Positions 6,318 through 14,956 of a stretch of DNA of 48,439 bases are shown here, piece after piece (position 1 is the stretch's first letter; each line of letters begins with the position of its first letter). The notes under the pieces were generated by a model. That model ran no database searches. It saw nothing but the letters and a program-made list of their open reading frames with translations, and had not been told where the DNA came from. The DNA comes from Bacteroidota bacterium. GTDB taxonomy: Bacteria > Bacteroidota > Bacteroidia > NORP154. The stretch lies in assembly GCA_022572355.1 (NCBI GenBank), contig JACZWC010000034.1:1-48439 (forward strand). Direction: 5' to 3'. The position numbers and the translations under genes were made by a program.

Positions 6318-9300
6318 TCAAGCTGAGGCGATGAGCGCAGCAATTCGATACTTCACCTTGTTTAGCATGAAATACATCACGGGTACAATTACCAGAGTGA
6401 GGAAGGTCGCAAATGTCAATCCGAATATTACGGTCCAGGCAATTGGCCCCCAAAATATGACATTGTCACCACCAAAATAGAACTGAGGATTAAAGTCAGA
6501 AAAAAGTGTAAAAAAGTTGATGTTCATACCCGTCGCAAGTGGCATCAGTCCCAATATTGTAGTAATTGCCGTTAGCAGTACCGGCCGCAGGCGAACCTTT
6601 CCTCCCTCGATAATGCAGTCTTTGAGTTCCTCAAGCGTGAGCTTTGCGTCTGAATTTTCTGTTTCCTTAATTTTGCTTATGAGTTTTCGGCCAATCAAGA
6701 GATTAACATAGTCTAACAGCACAATAGCATTGTTTACTACCACACCTGCTAACGATATGATTCCGATCATGGTCATGATAATGATAAAATCCATTTGGAA
6801 TATTACCAAGCCCATCAATACTCCGATGAGACTGAATACAACGGATGTAACAATGATAAATGGTGTTGCAGCTGAGTTGAATTGTGACACCATTATCAGG
6901 AAGATCAAAAATACCGCAATCATCATCGCCTTACTTAAAAAGGCCATTTCCTTTGCCTGATCCTCTTGTTCTCCCGCAAATCTGAAAGAATATCCTATCG
7001 GCAGCTTATAATCTTTCATTGCTTTCCGAATAGCAGTTACCGTTTCATTGGAATTGTATCCCACTTCAACATTGGAACCTATCGTTACCACACGATTTAG
7101 GTTTTTCCGCTTTACTGCGCTGTATGTGGAGGTCTTTCTCGCTGTGGCTACAGCCGAAATAGGCACCTGCCTGATTTTACCGGTCATCTGGTCCCGGAAC
7201 GTTATGCGTTGATTCATGAGTGTTTCGGTATTGTATCGGTAGGTATCCTTAAAGCGTATATTGATCGGATAATCGTCTTCCCCTTCCTTGTATTTTGAAA
7301 CTTCTTTTCCAAATATGGCGGTTCTAATTGTAGAGCCAATCTGGCCGCTGGAAAGATTCAGCCTTCTCGCCTTAGCGCGATCAATTTCAACGATCAACTC
7401 AGGTTTTCCCAGTTCAATGTCTAACTTGAGTTCTTCAATGCCTCCAATTCCTTTTTCATTTATAAATCGTTTCATGTCGTCAGCGAAGACTATCAGTGAG
7501 TCGTAGTTCACACCCATGACCTCAATGGTAATTGGCTTGCCTCGCGGTGGCCCCGCAGCATCTTTATCTGCAGTAATCCGGGTACCAGGATAATTGTTCT
7601 TCAACTTCTCCCGAAACTGCAGAAGCAGATCGCCGGTGTTTACTCCTCTGCGATGCCGGAATTCTACAAATGACACCTGTATTCTGGCTTTGTGAGGAGT
7701 ATTGCCGAAGGCGGCACCTCCGCTAGGATCACTGGCTCCTTCACCAACTTGTGCAATGATGGATTCGACCATATAGTTTTTAACTACTTTCTTTCCATCA
7801 ACCTCAATAGTGTCATTGTATTTGGCCATCATCTGAACAACCACTTCCTCAATTACCATTGTAATTTTATTGGTAGCCTCTATGTCGGTTCCAATGGGGT
7901 TTTCAATGAAGATGTTTACATACTTAGGTTGATTGATCGGAAAAAACTCAACTTGTGGTGTGAACGTGCCCAATAAAATAAATGACAGGAGCAGCAGTCC
8001 TATCGTACCTCCAAAAAACATAAGCGGATTTCGCCCCCGGAGAACATAGTTCAAAAACCGCTGGTATTTTCTATCTAATATTGGGATCAGCGTTTTCTGA
8101 AACTTATCTGACGCTGGTCCCAGGAAATAGGCGTTTATTACTATCAGCAAACCCACAAGCGTTAGCAAGTTGGCTATCGTAAAGGATTTGGCCAGGTAGA
8201 ACAATACCGCTATGCCGAGAAAAATTAGCGAATATTTATTCGCTTTTTTGCGATTTGGCGTGGCGTCACCAACCGTCATCCAAACCGATGTTAATACAGG
8301 GTTAATCACCAACGCAACAAAGAGCGAAGACCCCAACACAATGATTAGTGTAATGGGTAAGAACTTCATGAACTCACCCATCATTCCCGGCCAGAATGCC
8401 AGGGAAATAAAGGCAGCCAGCGTTGTAGCAGTGGATGAGATGATTGGCAGGGCCACTTCACCGACTCCTTTCTTTGCAGCCTGAATCGGGGTAAATCCAT
8501 CGCTCATAAGTCGATAGATGTTCTCAACTACAACAATTCCATTGTCAACCAGCATACCCAGGGCCAGGATCAATGAGAACAGCACCATCAGGTTCAGGGT
8601 TACACCCATGGTGCTCAGGATCAAAAATGCCATAAACATGGAGAGGGGTATTGCCACACCGACAAATATGGCGTTTCTCAAACCGAGGAAAAACAGCAGG
8701 ACCAATACCACCAAAATTACACCTGAAATAATACTGTTTTCAAGATTACCGACCTGACTCCTCGTCATGTCACTTTGATCGTTGGTAATAGATATTTCAA
8801 GGTTATCTGGAAATTCAGTCTTCTTTGCTTCATCGATTACGGCATTAATGAGTATCGAAGTTTCGATTAGGTTGGCTCCTGCTCTTTTGATAACATCGAG
8901 CATCACCACCGGCTTCTGAAATTCACGGGCGTAGCTCTTGCGCTCTTCAAATTCAAAAGTCACATCAGCGATTTCCTTCAGATATACGATGTTGAATTTT
9001 TCTCTTTTTACAATTACATTTTTCAATTCTTCTATGGAGGAGAATTCACCGATTACCCTCACCGTCCTTCTCAGATCATCCACCAGTATATCACCTCCGG
9101 AAACGTTCATGTTTTCGAACGCGATCGCGCTTTCCACATCACCAAAGCTGATGTTCATCGACTCCATCTTGTGAATGTCCAGGCTGACTCTCACCTCTTT
9201 CTCCTGCACCCCTCTAATGTCAACTTTTGAAATATCTGCGATGGGCTCAATTCTGTCCTCCAGGTATTCTCCATATTTCTTCAATTGATCAATGGAGAAA

Positions 9301-9779
9301 TCGCCGGAAAGGTTGATGTTCATAATAGGAAACTCCGAAAAGTTCACCTCAAAAATGTTCGGTTCAGCCGGGAGGTCATCGGGTATTTCTTTGTTGCTCT
9401 TCGCCTTGTCGACAGCGTCTTTCACTTTGCGCAATGCTACCAGCGGATCTGTTTCAAAATCAAATTCTGCCAAAATGGTCGAATATCCCTGAACAGAAGT
9501 CGAGGTAATCTTATCCACTCCTGATATAGTGTTGATCTGTTTCTCAAGTGGCCTGGTGATGAGCTTCTCCATGTCGGCAGGTGAGTTTCCCGGATAGGCG
9601 GTTCCAACATAGATTTGAGGCATAACCAGATCTGGAAAAGTTGCCTTGGGCATTGAATTGTATGCACCGATTCCAGCGATGATGATAATGGCCATTATAA
9701 CAAAAACCGTAGTTCTGTTATTGATAGAGAGGCTGGATAACCCAAACTCTCTAATTTTATCCCTTTCTTCCTGGTTCAA
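6318..9779 (-). CDS. RND-family efflux permease (HAE1/AcrB-like)
   Basis: Inner-membrane proton-driven pump of the tripartite efflux system, 1153 residues. The first transmembrane helix is preceded by a short cytoplasmic N-terminus and followed by the porter domain (PGNSPADMEKLITRPLEK). Transmembrane helices 2-6 lie at about 340-560, with the proton-relay Asp in LVDNGIVVVEN near residue 412. The second porter half and transmembrane block follow, with MIGIISLAGVVVNNAIVLLD and the terminal GLTFATFLTLVIVPVMYFM. The annotated start is a TTG with an in-frame TAG shortly upstream and no ATG before the first helix. It is the last gene of the marR-tolC-MFP-RND operon, 33 nt after the MFP gene. Substrate cannot be inferred. 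Confidence 0.95.
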   Translation of the reverse strand: MNQEERDKIREFGLSSLSINNRTTVFVIMAIIIIAGIGAYNSMPKATFPDLVMPQIYVGTAYPGNSPADMEKLITRPLEKQINTISGVDKITSTSVQGYSTILAEFDFETDPLVALRKVKDAVDKAKSNKEIPDDLPAEPNIFEVNFSEFPIMNINLSGDFSIDQLKKYGEYLEDRIEPIADISKVDIRGVQEKEVRVSLDIHKMESMNISFGDVESAIAFENMNVSGGDILVDDLRRTVRVIGEFSSIEELKNVIVKREKFNIVYLKEIADVTFEFEERKSYAREFQKPVVMLDVIKRAGANLIETSILINAVIDEAKKTEFPDNLEISITNDQSDMTRSQVGNLENSIISGVILVVLVLLFFLGLRNAIFVGVAIPLSMFMAFLILSTMGVTLNLMVLFSLILALGMLVDNGIVVVENIYRLMSDGFTPIQAAKKGVGEVALPIISSTATTLAAFISLAFWPGMMGEFMKFLPITLIIVLGSSLFVALVINPVLTSVWMTVGDATPNRKKANKYSLIFLGIAVLFYLAKSFTIANLLTLVGLLIVINAYFLGPASDKFQKTLIPILDRKYQRFLNYVLRGRNPLMFFGGTIGLLLLSFILLGTFTPQVEFFPINQPKYVNIFIENPIGTDIEATNKITMVIEEVVVQMMAKYNDTIEVDGKKVVKNYMVESIIAQVGEGASDPSGGAAFGNTPHKARIQVSFVEFRHRRGVNTGDLLLQFREKLKNNYPGTRITADKDAAGPPRGKPITIEVMGVNYDSLIVFADDMKRFINEKGIGGIEELKLDIELGKPELIVEIDRAKARRLNLSSGQIGSTIRTAIFGKEVSKYKEGEDDYPINIRFKDTYRYNTETLMNQRITFRDQMTGKIRQVPISAVATARKTSTYSAVKRKNLNRVVTIGSNVEVGYNSNETVTAIRKAMKDYKLPIGYSFRFAGEQEDQAKEMAFLSKAMMIAVFLIFLIMVSQFNSAATPFIIVTSVVFSLIGVLMGLVIFQMDFIIIMTMIGIISLAGVVVNNAIVLLDYVNLLIGRKLISKIKETENSDAKLTLEELKDCIIEGGKVRLRPVLLTAITTILGLMPLATGMNINFFTLFSDFNPQFYFGGDNVIFWGPIAWTVIFGLTFATFLTLVIVPVMYFMLNKVKYRIAALIASA

Positions 9780-9812
9780 AGTTCCTGGTGTTTTGTTCTG
9801 ACTAACCGGTGC

Positions 9813-10946
9813 TTAAATCTTAACTGCCTGACCGTTCTTAATACCTCGGCCTCCTTTAGAAATTATTTCCTCGTCGCCTTTTAATCCAGACTTGACATGT
9901 GTTAGGCCATTGTAAGTCATTCCGGTTTGAACGACAACTTTTAATGCCGACAGAATCTCTTCGTCTTTGTTTAACACGTACAAAAACTCATTGCCCGCTG
10001 CATCCTGCTGGATAACGCTAGCTGAAACAGTTATGGCCGAGTCGGAACTGAAGTCCAATATCTTCATGACCCCCAATAAATTTGGTTTTAGTACCCCTTC
10101 CTGATTATCAATGTCAACATAGATCTTGAATGTTCTGTTGTTGGCGTTGATATAGGAGCCAACGCGGTTGATCACAGCTTCAAAACTCTTTTCCATGGCT
10201 GGAAAGTTGACTTGTACCTTCGTGCCTTTTGCAATCTTACTTATATAATCTTCAGATACATCAGCGACCAGATACACAACATCGAGGTTGACCATTCGAA
10301 CGACGGGCATAATTTGGTTAGCCAGCTCTCCTTCTTTCACGAATATTTCATCTATAACGCCATCGAACGGAGCTTTGATAACTGATTTTGCAAGTTGTGA
10401 GTTGAGGGTTTCTATTTTTTGTTCCAGTGACTCCTTTCGGTTTTTGGCTTCCAGGTATTGAAGTTCTGATCCGATTTTTTCATCCCACAACTTTTTTTGG
10501 CGATTATAAATGGTATTCGCAAGGCCAAATGCGGTTTTAACCTCATCTATGCTGTTTCTGATGATTTCCGTATCCTGTACCAATATGCTTTGGCCCTTGG
10601 AAACCGATTGGCCAACTTCCACAAGGATCTTATTTACTTTTCCCGGAATTTCCGCATTGATAGAAATGTTTCGCTTTGTTTCTACGTTTCCATAAACTTC
10701 AAAATAGTGTTCGAAGTGGCCAATTACCAACGATGTCGCTTTAACCAGTGTTATTCTCTTGACCCAGTTTGAGTCTAGTTTATCTATTTGGGCCTGTAAC
10801 TCGCTCAGCTGCGAGCCAACTTCGCCATAAACGCTGATAAGAGAGTCTTTTTTAGCGAGTAATATGTCGAGGTTACCACTTCCAGATTCTTTACCGCCAC
10901 AGGCAATAAGGAAAGTTATTGATAATAGAATTGCTATTTCCTTCAT
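9813..10946 (-). CDS. Periplasmic adaptor (membrane fusion) lipoprotein of the RND system
   Basis: 377 residues linking the RND pump to the outer-membrane channel. A lipoprotein signal FLIACGG gives lipidation at Cys16. Residues 22-60 form a short helix not usual in AcrA. The biotinyl-lipoyl half-motifs are GKVNKILVEVGQSVSKGQSI and APFDGVIDEIFVKEGELA, flanking an alpha-helical hairpin. The beta-barrel and membrane-proximal domains follow (VRMVNLDVVYLVADVSEDY). The gene begins 1 nt after the TolC-family gene and is followed by the permease gene. It is the partner of that pump by position. Confidence 0.93.
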   Translation of the reverse strand: MKEIAILLSITFLIACGGKESGSGNLDILLAKKDSLISVYGEVGSQLSELQAQIDKLDSNWVKRITLVKATSLVIGHFEHYFEVYGNVETKRNISINAEIPGKVNKILVEVGQSVSKGQSILVQDTEIIRNSIDEVKTAFGLANTIYNRQKKLWDEKIGSELQYLEAKNRKESLEQKIETLNSQLAKSVIKAPFDGVIDEIFVKEGELANQIMPVVRMVNLDVVYLVADVSEDYISKIAKGTKVQVNFPAMEKSFEAVINRVGSYINANNRTFKIYVDIDNQEGVLKPNLLGVMKILDFSSDSAITVSASVIQQDAAGNEFLYVLNKDEEILSALKVVVQTGMTYNGLTHVKSGLKGDEEIISKGGRGIKNGQAVKI

Positions 10947-10947
10947 G

Positions 10948-12297
10948 TTACGTTTTGTTTAGTGCTTTGTCCAATGTTGCTTTAGTATTGAGTAATTTGA
11001 AAATGGACTGTATATATTTTCCTTGCGCCGAAAAAAATTGGTTTTCGGCCTGGGTGAGTTCCATGCTCGATGCCACCCCTTCTGTGAATTTAGTTGTCGT
11101 TTTTTTCTGAATCGTTTTTGCAAGGGCTAAGCTCTTCTTCCGTATTTGATAGGATTCGAGAGCGGTGTTGTATTCAACCCTCGCTGTTTGCTCTTGTAAA
11201 GAGAGTGCCTGACTTACCTGGATCTTTTGAATTTCAGCTTTCTCAAGCTCAAGTTTTGCTTTCTTCACTACGGAATGCTGTCCAAGTCCGCTGAATATCG
11301 GAAAGCTGAGATTGAGCCCCCACAGTGTTGTGGGATACCACTTGCCTCCCTCAAAGAAGTTGAATTCATTTCTAAATGCATTCTGAGAATAATTGAAAAA
11401 ACCAGTGAGCTTAGGATAAAATTTAGATTGCTCCACCTTCTTATTCAAATTCATCAGGGTGACCCGCGTCGTGGCTAGCTGGTAATCAATATGACTTTCA
11501 AGGCTGAACTCTGTGCCCGGAATGTTGGATTCAAGCGATGCGACCAAGATGTCCAGGTTATCGGTTAACTCAATTGATTGTTTAACATCCAATCCCATTT
11601 GAAATTTTAAAAGTTTCAAGGAAATCTCTGCCTGGCTGTGAGCGCTGTTGAGCAAATTATCAATATTAGAAACCAACAATTCCAATTGCTCCACGTCCAT
11701 CTCTTCCATAAATCCGGCTTGAAACCTCGCTTGAGTTTCTCTGAGGGTTTTAACCAGATTTTGCTTATTAGATTCAAATATTAGTATGTTTTCATGTGCT
11801 GCCAGAGCCGCATAATAGGATTGGGCAACCGTGGTTTGAATTTCTATCGTTGTTTTTACCAGGGCCTGAGCGGATACTGTGGAAAAAGCTTTAGCCGCTT
11901 TAAGCCCTACAAAATAGGAGGCGTCAAAAATGAGCTGATTTGCCGTTAGCCCTATCGAGCTATTGTAGTTAGTTCCGAACTGCACTTCCAGGGGTTCATC
12001 GCCAGTGCCTGGGCCGAAAGCACCTGGAGGGATTATTGAAGTGGGGCGATCTATGAAACTCTGGAAGTTCCCATTGGTTGCCACAAAGGGAAAACCAATA
12101 GATTTAAATACTTTAACGGTGTGATGCGCTATTTCCTTCTCAAGAATCGCCGATTTAATTCTATAGTTGTTGATGAGGGCATAATCCTGCGCTTGTTTTA
12201 AAGTATAAGCACCGGTAGTCTGAGAGAGAATGTGATTGGGTATTAGACATGAAGTGGCCCACACGATAACAACTGCAAAGCGGTTTAATAAACTCAC
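10948..12297 (-). CDS. TolC-family outer-membrane efflux protein
   Basis: 449 residues forming the trimeric outer-membrane channel. A signal peptide ends near HILSQ at residue 26. Two OEP repeats with long helical segments follow: YTLKQAQDYALINNYRIKSA at the start of the first, and LEKAEIQKIQVSQALSLQEQ and FTEGVASSMELTQAENQFF in the second. The GTG start overlaps the marR stop by 4 nt (GTGA), so translation is coupled. It precedes the adaptor and pump genes. Confidence 0.93.
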   Translation of the reverse strand: MSLLNRFAVVIVWATSCLIPNHILSQTTGAYTLKQAQDYALINNYRIKSAILEKEIAHHTVKVFKSIGFPFVATNGNFQSFIDRPTSIIPPGAFGPGTGDEPLEVQFGTNYNSSIGLTANQLIFDASYFVGLKAAKAFSTVSAQALVKTTIEIQTTVAQSYYAALAAHENILIFESNKQNLVKTLRETQARFQAGFMEEMDVEQLELLVSNIDNLLNSAHSQAEISLKLLKFQMGLDVKQSIELTDNLDILVASLESNIPGTEFSLESHIDYQLATTRVTLMNLNKKVEQSKFYPKLTGFFNYSQNAFRNEFNFFEGGKWYPTTLWGLNLSFPIFSGLGQHSVVKKAKLELEKAEIQKIQVSQALSLQEQTARVEYNTALESYQIRKKSLALAKTIQKKTTTKFTEGVASSMELTQAENQFFSAQGKYIQSIFKLLNTKATLDKALNKT

Positions 12298-12773
12298 GAC
12301 TTCTTCTTTCCTTTGATAGACACGACCAATGATTCCAAAGGCAAGTCTATAATGTTGTTGTTGATTGTGTCCAGGGTTTTGAAAAAACTGTTAATTTGTC
12401 TGTCAGATAATCCGGTAAAAGCAAGCTTATTCAGCTCTTTAACAGTTTTGTTTATTTCGGGCATTGCCTTCTTTCCTTTAGGGGTAAGCTGAATGAGGTA
12501 GGCCCTTCTGTCGTCGGGCTTTCTAACGCGTTTTACAATTTTGCCATCTGAAAGGCTATCAATTATGCGCAGCACATTGGTTTTATCCAGTCCGCAACTG
12601 TCGGCAATTTCCTGTTGGGTTAACATTCCCTTACCCTTGTCGATGATCAATAAAACGATAAAATAAGGCCCGGTTTTAAGATGGCTCAGCCTCTTGTATA
12701 ATATTCCCACGTATCTTTTGGCAATGTGTCCAAGGCTTCTACCAAGAGGAATATATTGGAAATCTATATTCAT
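12294..12773 (-). CDS. MarR-family transcriptional regulator of the efflux operon
   Basis: 159-residue winged-helix dimer. The HTH is LTQQEIADSCGLDKTNVLRIID at about 55-76, followed by the wing with the family signature RKPDDRRAYLIQLTPKGK. It is the first gene of the efflux operon and overlaps tolC by 4 nt. The inverted repeat around its promoter (12783-12832) is the likely operator, so autorepression of the whole operon with release by an effector is the expected logic. The effector is unknown. Confidence 0.93.
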   Translation of the reverse strand: MNIDFQYIPLGRSLGHIAKRYVGILYKRLSHLKTGPYFIVLLIIDKGKGMLTQQEIADSCGLDKTNVLRIIDSLSDGKIVKRVRKPDDRRAYLIQLTPKGKKAMPEINKTVKELNKLAFTGLSDRQINSFFKTLDTINNNIIDLPLESLVVSIKGKKKS

Positions 12774-12782
12774 TTGTTTACT

Positions 12783-12832
12783 TTAGTTGCGACAAAGATA
12801 GTAGATATTAAGATAGTTTCAAATGCAACTAA
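12783..12832. promoter_or_regulatory. Candidate MarR operator: inverted repeat flanking the promoter
   Basis: TTAGTTGC (12783-12790) and GCAACTAA (12825-12832) are perfect 8-bp reverse complements lying just outside the -7 and -33 boxes of the operon promoter. AGTTGC/GCAACT half-sites are of the kind seen in MarR operators. Two separate half-sites 34 bp apart, about three helical turns, would suit two dimers or looping rather than one dimer. Confidence 0.5.
12793..12823 (-). promoter_or_regulatory. Promoter of the marR-tolC-MFP-RND operon
   Basis: On the minus strand TTTG (12820-12823), a 19-nt spacer and TATCTTTG (12793-12800) match the Bacteroidota consensus TTTG-N19-TAnnTTTG exactly. The marR ATG lies 19 nt past the -7 box, giving a short leader. 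Confidence 0.75.
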
Positions 12833-12931
12833 TATAAAATAGACGAAAAATACTTTTTCATAGATTAAAGCCAGTTCTGGAAAGTTCTTCTTGAATGGTC
12901 AAGGTTAAATTTATATCACATAGCTAATAAT

Positions 12932-13047
12932 TAATATAAATCTTAGTGTTGCCTGCTTAGCAGGCTTTGAGCCTTGGTGGCTTAGTGGCAAGAAAAAAAA
13001 GGCCACAAAGGCGCGAAGACACTAAGGTTGCACCAAGATTATAATAA
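12932..13047. repeat. Imperfect inverted-repeat element (dispersed intergenic repeat type)
   Basis: The ends ATATAAATCTTAGTG and CACTAAG...AAGATTATAAT are imperfect reverse complements. Inside are the perfect odd palindrome GCCTGCTTAGCAGGC (12951-12965) and the phrases CCTTGGTGGCTTAGTGGC and GGCCACAAAGGCGCGAAGAC, separated by an A-tract. Phrases of this kind recur as non-coding dispersed repeats in many environmental bacteria. The rest of the 12774-13064 gap holds the marR promoter. Confidence 0.45.
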
Positions 13048-13064
13048 ACCGAGTTCACGTACAA

Positions 13065-13847
13065 TTGAATATGGAATACGCATTGATAACCGGAGCAAGC
13101 AAAGGAATTGGCAAAGCACTGGCTTATGAATTGGCCAAGCGAGGCTATAATCTTGTCATAACAGCCCGGTCAAAGGAACTCCTCTCCAAGTTAGCGGAGG
13201 ATATTGCAAACAAACATGGTGTTGTGGTCCATAGCCACCCGATAGATCTAACGGAGGAGGGAGCTCCAAAGAGATTGGCTTATTGGTGTACTGTTAATGA
13301 ATATCGACTCAAGATATTGGTAAACAATGCCGGCTTTGGATTGTGGGGTTCATTTGATAAACTACCGCTGAATGAGCAGCTAAATTCTATGAATTTGAAT
13401 ATGACTGCATTGGTGTCGCTTTCGCATCACCTGATTCCAAACCTCAAGAAAAACAAAAAGTCATACATCCTAAATGTAGCCAGTGTCGCCTCTTTTCTCG
13501 CCATTCCCAGCTTCAGCATTTACGCTGCCACAAAGTCATTTGTACTTTCCTTTTCCAGATCCCTCCACAGGGAGTTGGCCAGGAAGGGAATTGTAGTTTC
13601 TTGTGTGTGTCCTGGTGCAACTGAATCTGAATTTCTTGAGCGTGCAGGTATGACATCCTTGGGAAAGGCCGCTGATACTTTTGGCATGAGCGCAGAATCC
13701 GTTGCTGAAATTGCTGTAAAGGGAATGCTCAAGGGAAAGGTAGAAATTGTGCCTGGATTGATCAATAAAGTAGCGGCGGGAGTATTGAAGCTCACACCTA
13801 GAGGGGTTTCAGAGAAAGTGGCGGGGAAGATTTATAGTAAACGCTAA
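13065..13847 (+). CDS. Short-chain dehydrogenase/reductase (SDR family)
   Basis: NAD(P)-dependent oxidoreductase of the classical SDR type, 260 residues. The cofactor motif TGASKGIG lies at residues 9-16, NNAG at 87-90, the catalytic Ser near 140 in NVASVASF, and Tyr153/Lys157 in YAATK. The PGATESEF segment follows. Arg35 in ITARSKE favours NADPH. It resembles the DltE/YqjQ-like group of unknown substrate. It stands alone; no operon partner is visible. A second Met at residue 3 is an equally possible start. Confidence 0.9.
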   Translation: MNMEYALITGASKGIGKALAYELAKRGYNLVITARSKELLSKLAEDIANKHGVVVHSHPIDLTEEGAPKRLAYWCTVNEYRLKILVNNAGFGLWGSFDKLPLNEQLNSMNLNMTALVSLSHHLIPNLKKNKKSYILNVASVASFLAIPSFSIYAATKSFVLSFSRSLHRELARKGIVVSCVCPGATESEFLERAGMTSLGKAADTFGMSAESVAEIAVKGMLKGKVEIVPGLINKVAAGVLKLTPRGVSEKVAGKIYSKR

Positions 13848-14034
13848 TTGGTTCTTGCTGCATCATCACCATGACTTTTAATTAATTCGAAGATTCCAAG
13901 GCTTGTCAAAGGTGTAGTCTTCATCATCATGGACATTTTGCACGTAGCAATGGCTTGAAAATCGTATCTTTATAGTTGTAAACGAAACCATGGACAAAGG
14001 AAATTGTGACGCTACTTAAAGATGCAAGTATGAC

Positions 14035-14523
14035 TTAGGCAAATTCAAGTTTAGAACTTGTAACTCGCTTATCAACTTGTTCATAGGTTATACCAAGTTC
14101 TTCAGCCTTCTCAAACCAGATTTCCGAATGTTGCTTGCTTTTTTTAACGCCGATACCATAATAGTAACATCTGCCTACCTCAAAATGAGATTGGCCATCT
14201 CCTTGAAGTGCAGCACGGTTGTAATAATGAAAAGCTAAATTATCACTTTGTGTAACCCCGGTTCCTCTCTCATAAGCCACAGCTAGCTCAAATATGGCAT
14301 CGGGAACTTTATATTCAGCGGCTTCCTTGAAGAGCGTTATTCCCTTGGCTCTGTTTCTACTAAAAATGTGACCATGAAACAACAGAGACCCCAATGCGTA
14401 CATTGCCAGAGGTTCTTCACGATCAATACTGGCCGTTAACAAATTCTCCAACTGCTCTTTATCCGGATTTTGCTTACGCACCTCCGCCAAAGCCCTCTTA
14501 TAATGTGCTTGACCTGTATTCAT
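14035..14523 (-). CDS. Sel1-repeat (TPR-like) protein
   Basis: 162 residues with about three Sel1-like repeats, each of the form (A/G)xxxLGxxxxxGxGVxxxxxxAxxxxxxAA. Examples are PDAIFELAVAYERGTGVTQS and QSHFEVGRCYYYGIGVKKSK. There is no signal peptide, so it should be cytosolic and a protein-interaction scaffold. It is monocistronic. No specific partner is indicated. Confidence 0.85.
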   Translation of the reverse strand: MNTGQAHYKRALAEVRKQNPDKEQLENLLTASIDREEPLAMYALGSLLFHGHIFSRNRAKGITLFKEAAEYKVPDAIFELAVAYERGTGVTQSDNLAFHYYNRAALQGDGQSHFEVGRCYYYGIGVKKSKQHSEIWFEKAEELGITYEQVDKRVTSSKLEFA

Positions 14524-14548
14524 AATACAATATTACAAAATCCTCAAT

Positions 14549-14773
14549 TTATTCTTTTTTTGGCCAAGGCCCTTTCCATTGTGGAGGTCGTATTCTAGGT
14601 GGCCTTCTTCTCGTATCACCCTTCTCACTTCCACGGCTTTTTTTAGCTCCTGCAAGCCCTTTTTCATGCCGTTCTTTTTTAGGGCCTTTTAATTTACCTG
14701 TTCCCTGCTTCTTTTTCTTATTTTGGCACAGACTTGTTCTATATAAACGAATTAGCAGGAAGAATATTGATGA
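14549..14773 (-). CDS. Possible small basic protein without a clear start (hypothetical or decayed)
   Basis: An open frame of about 74 codons runs between in-frame stops. It would read a short hydrophobic segment (SIFFLLIRLY) and then a very basic, Pro/Trp-ending tail (KGPKKERHEKGLAGAKK, RPPQWKGPWPKKE). The tail has the look of coding sequence, but the frame contains no ATG, GTG or TTG near its beginning. It may be the end of a decayed gene. No family is recognised. The rest of the 14774-14956 gap shows nothing convincing beyond a 5-bp hairpin near 14937. Confidence 0.25.
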   Translation of the reverse strand, partial: SSIFFLLIRLYRTSLCQNKKKKQGTGKLKGPKKERHEKGLAGAKKSRGSEKGDTRRRPPRIRPPQWKGPWPKKE

Positions 14774-14956
14774 CTAGTATCTACGGTAAATAACCCTTTT
14801 TGTTTCATGGTTCATACAACATGAACTCAGTAACTCCACTTCAACCTCAGAAACAGATAATTTCCCGCATTGCCGAATTTGTTTGCACTGTCTATAAAGA
14901 ATAGCTGGCCAATGAGTGCGGGTGTAACTTTTATCATGCCTTAAGCATGTAGCTGT

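Noticed and set aside
6312..6332. Hairpin ATCACCTCA/TGAGGCGAT at the end of the RND gene as a terminator.
   Set aside because: It overlaps the stop codon, has a mismatch and lacks a T-run on the minus strand.
13990..14020. Short plus-strand frame starting at the ATG in the gap before the Sel1 gene.
   Set aside because: It is only nine codons long with no sign of coding or attenuation function.
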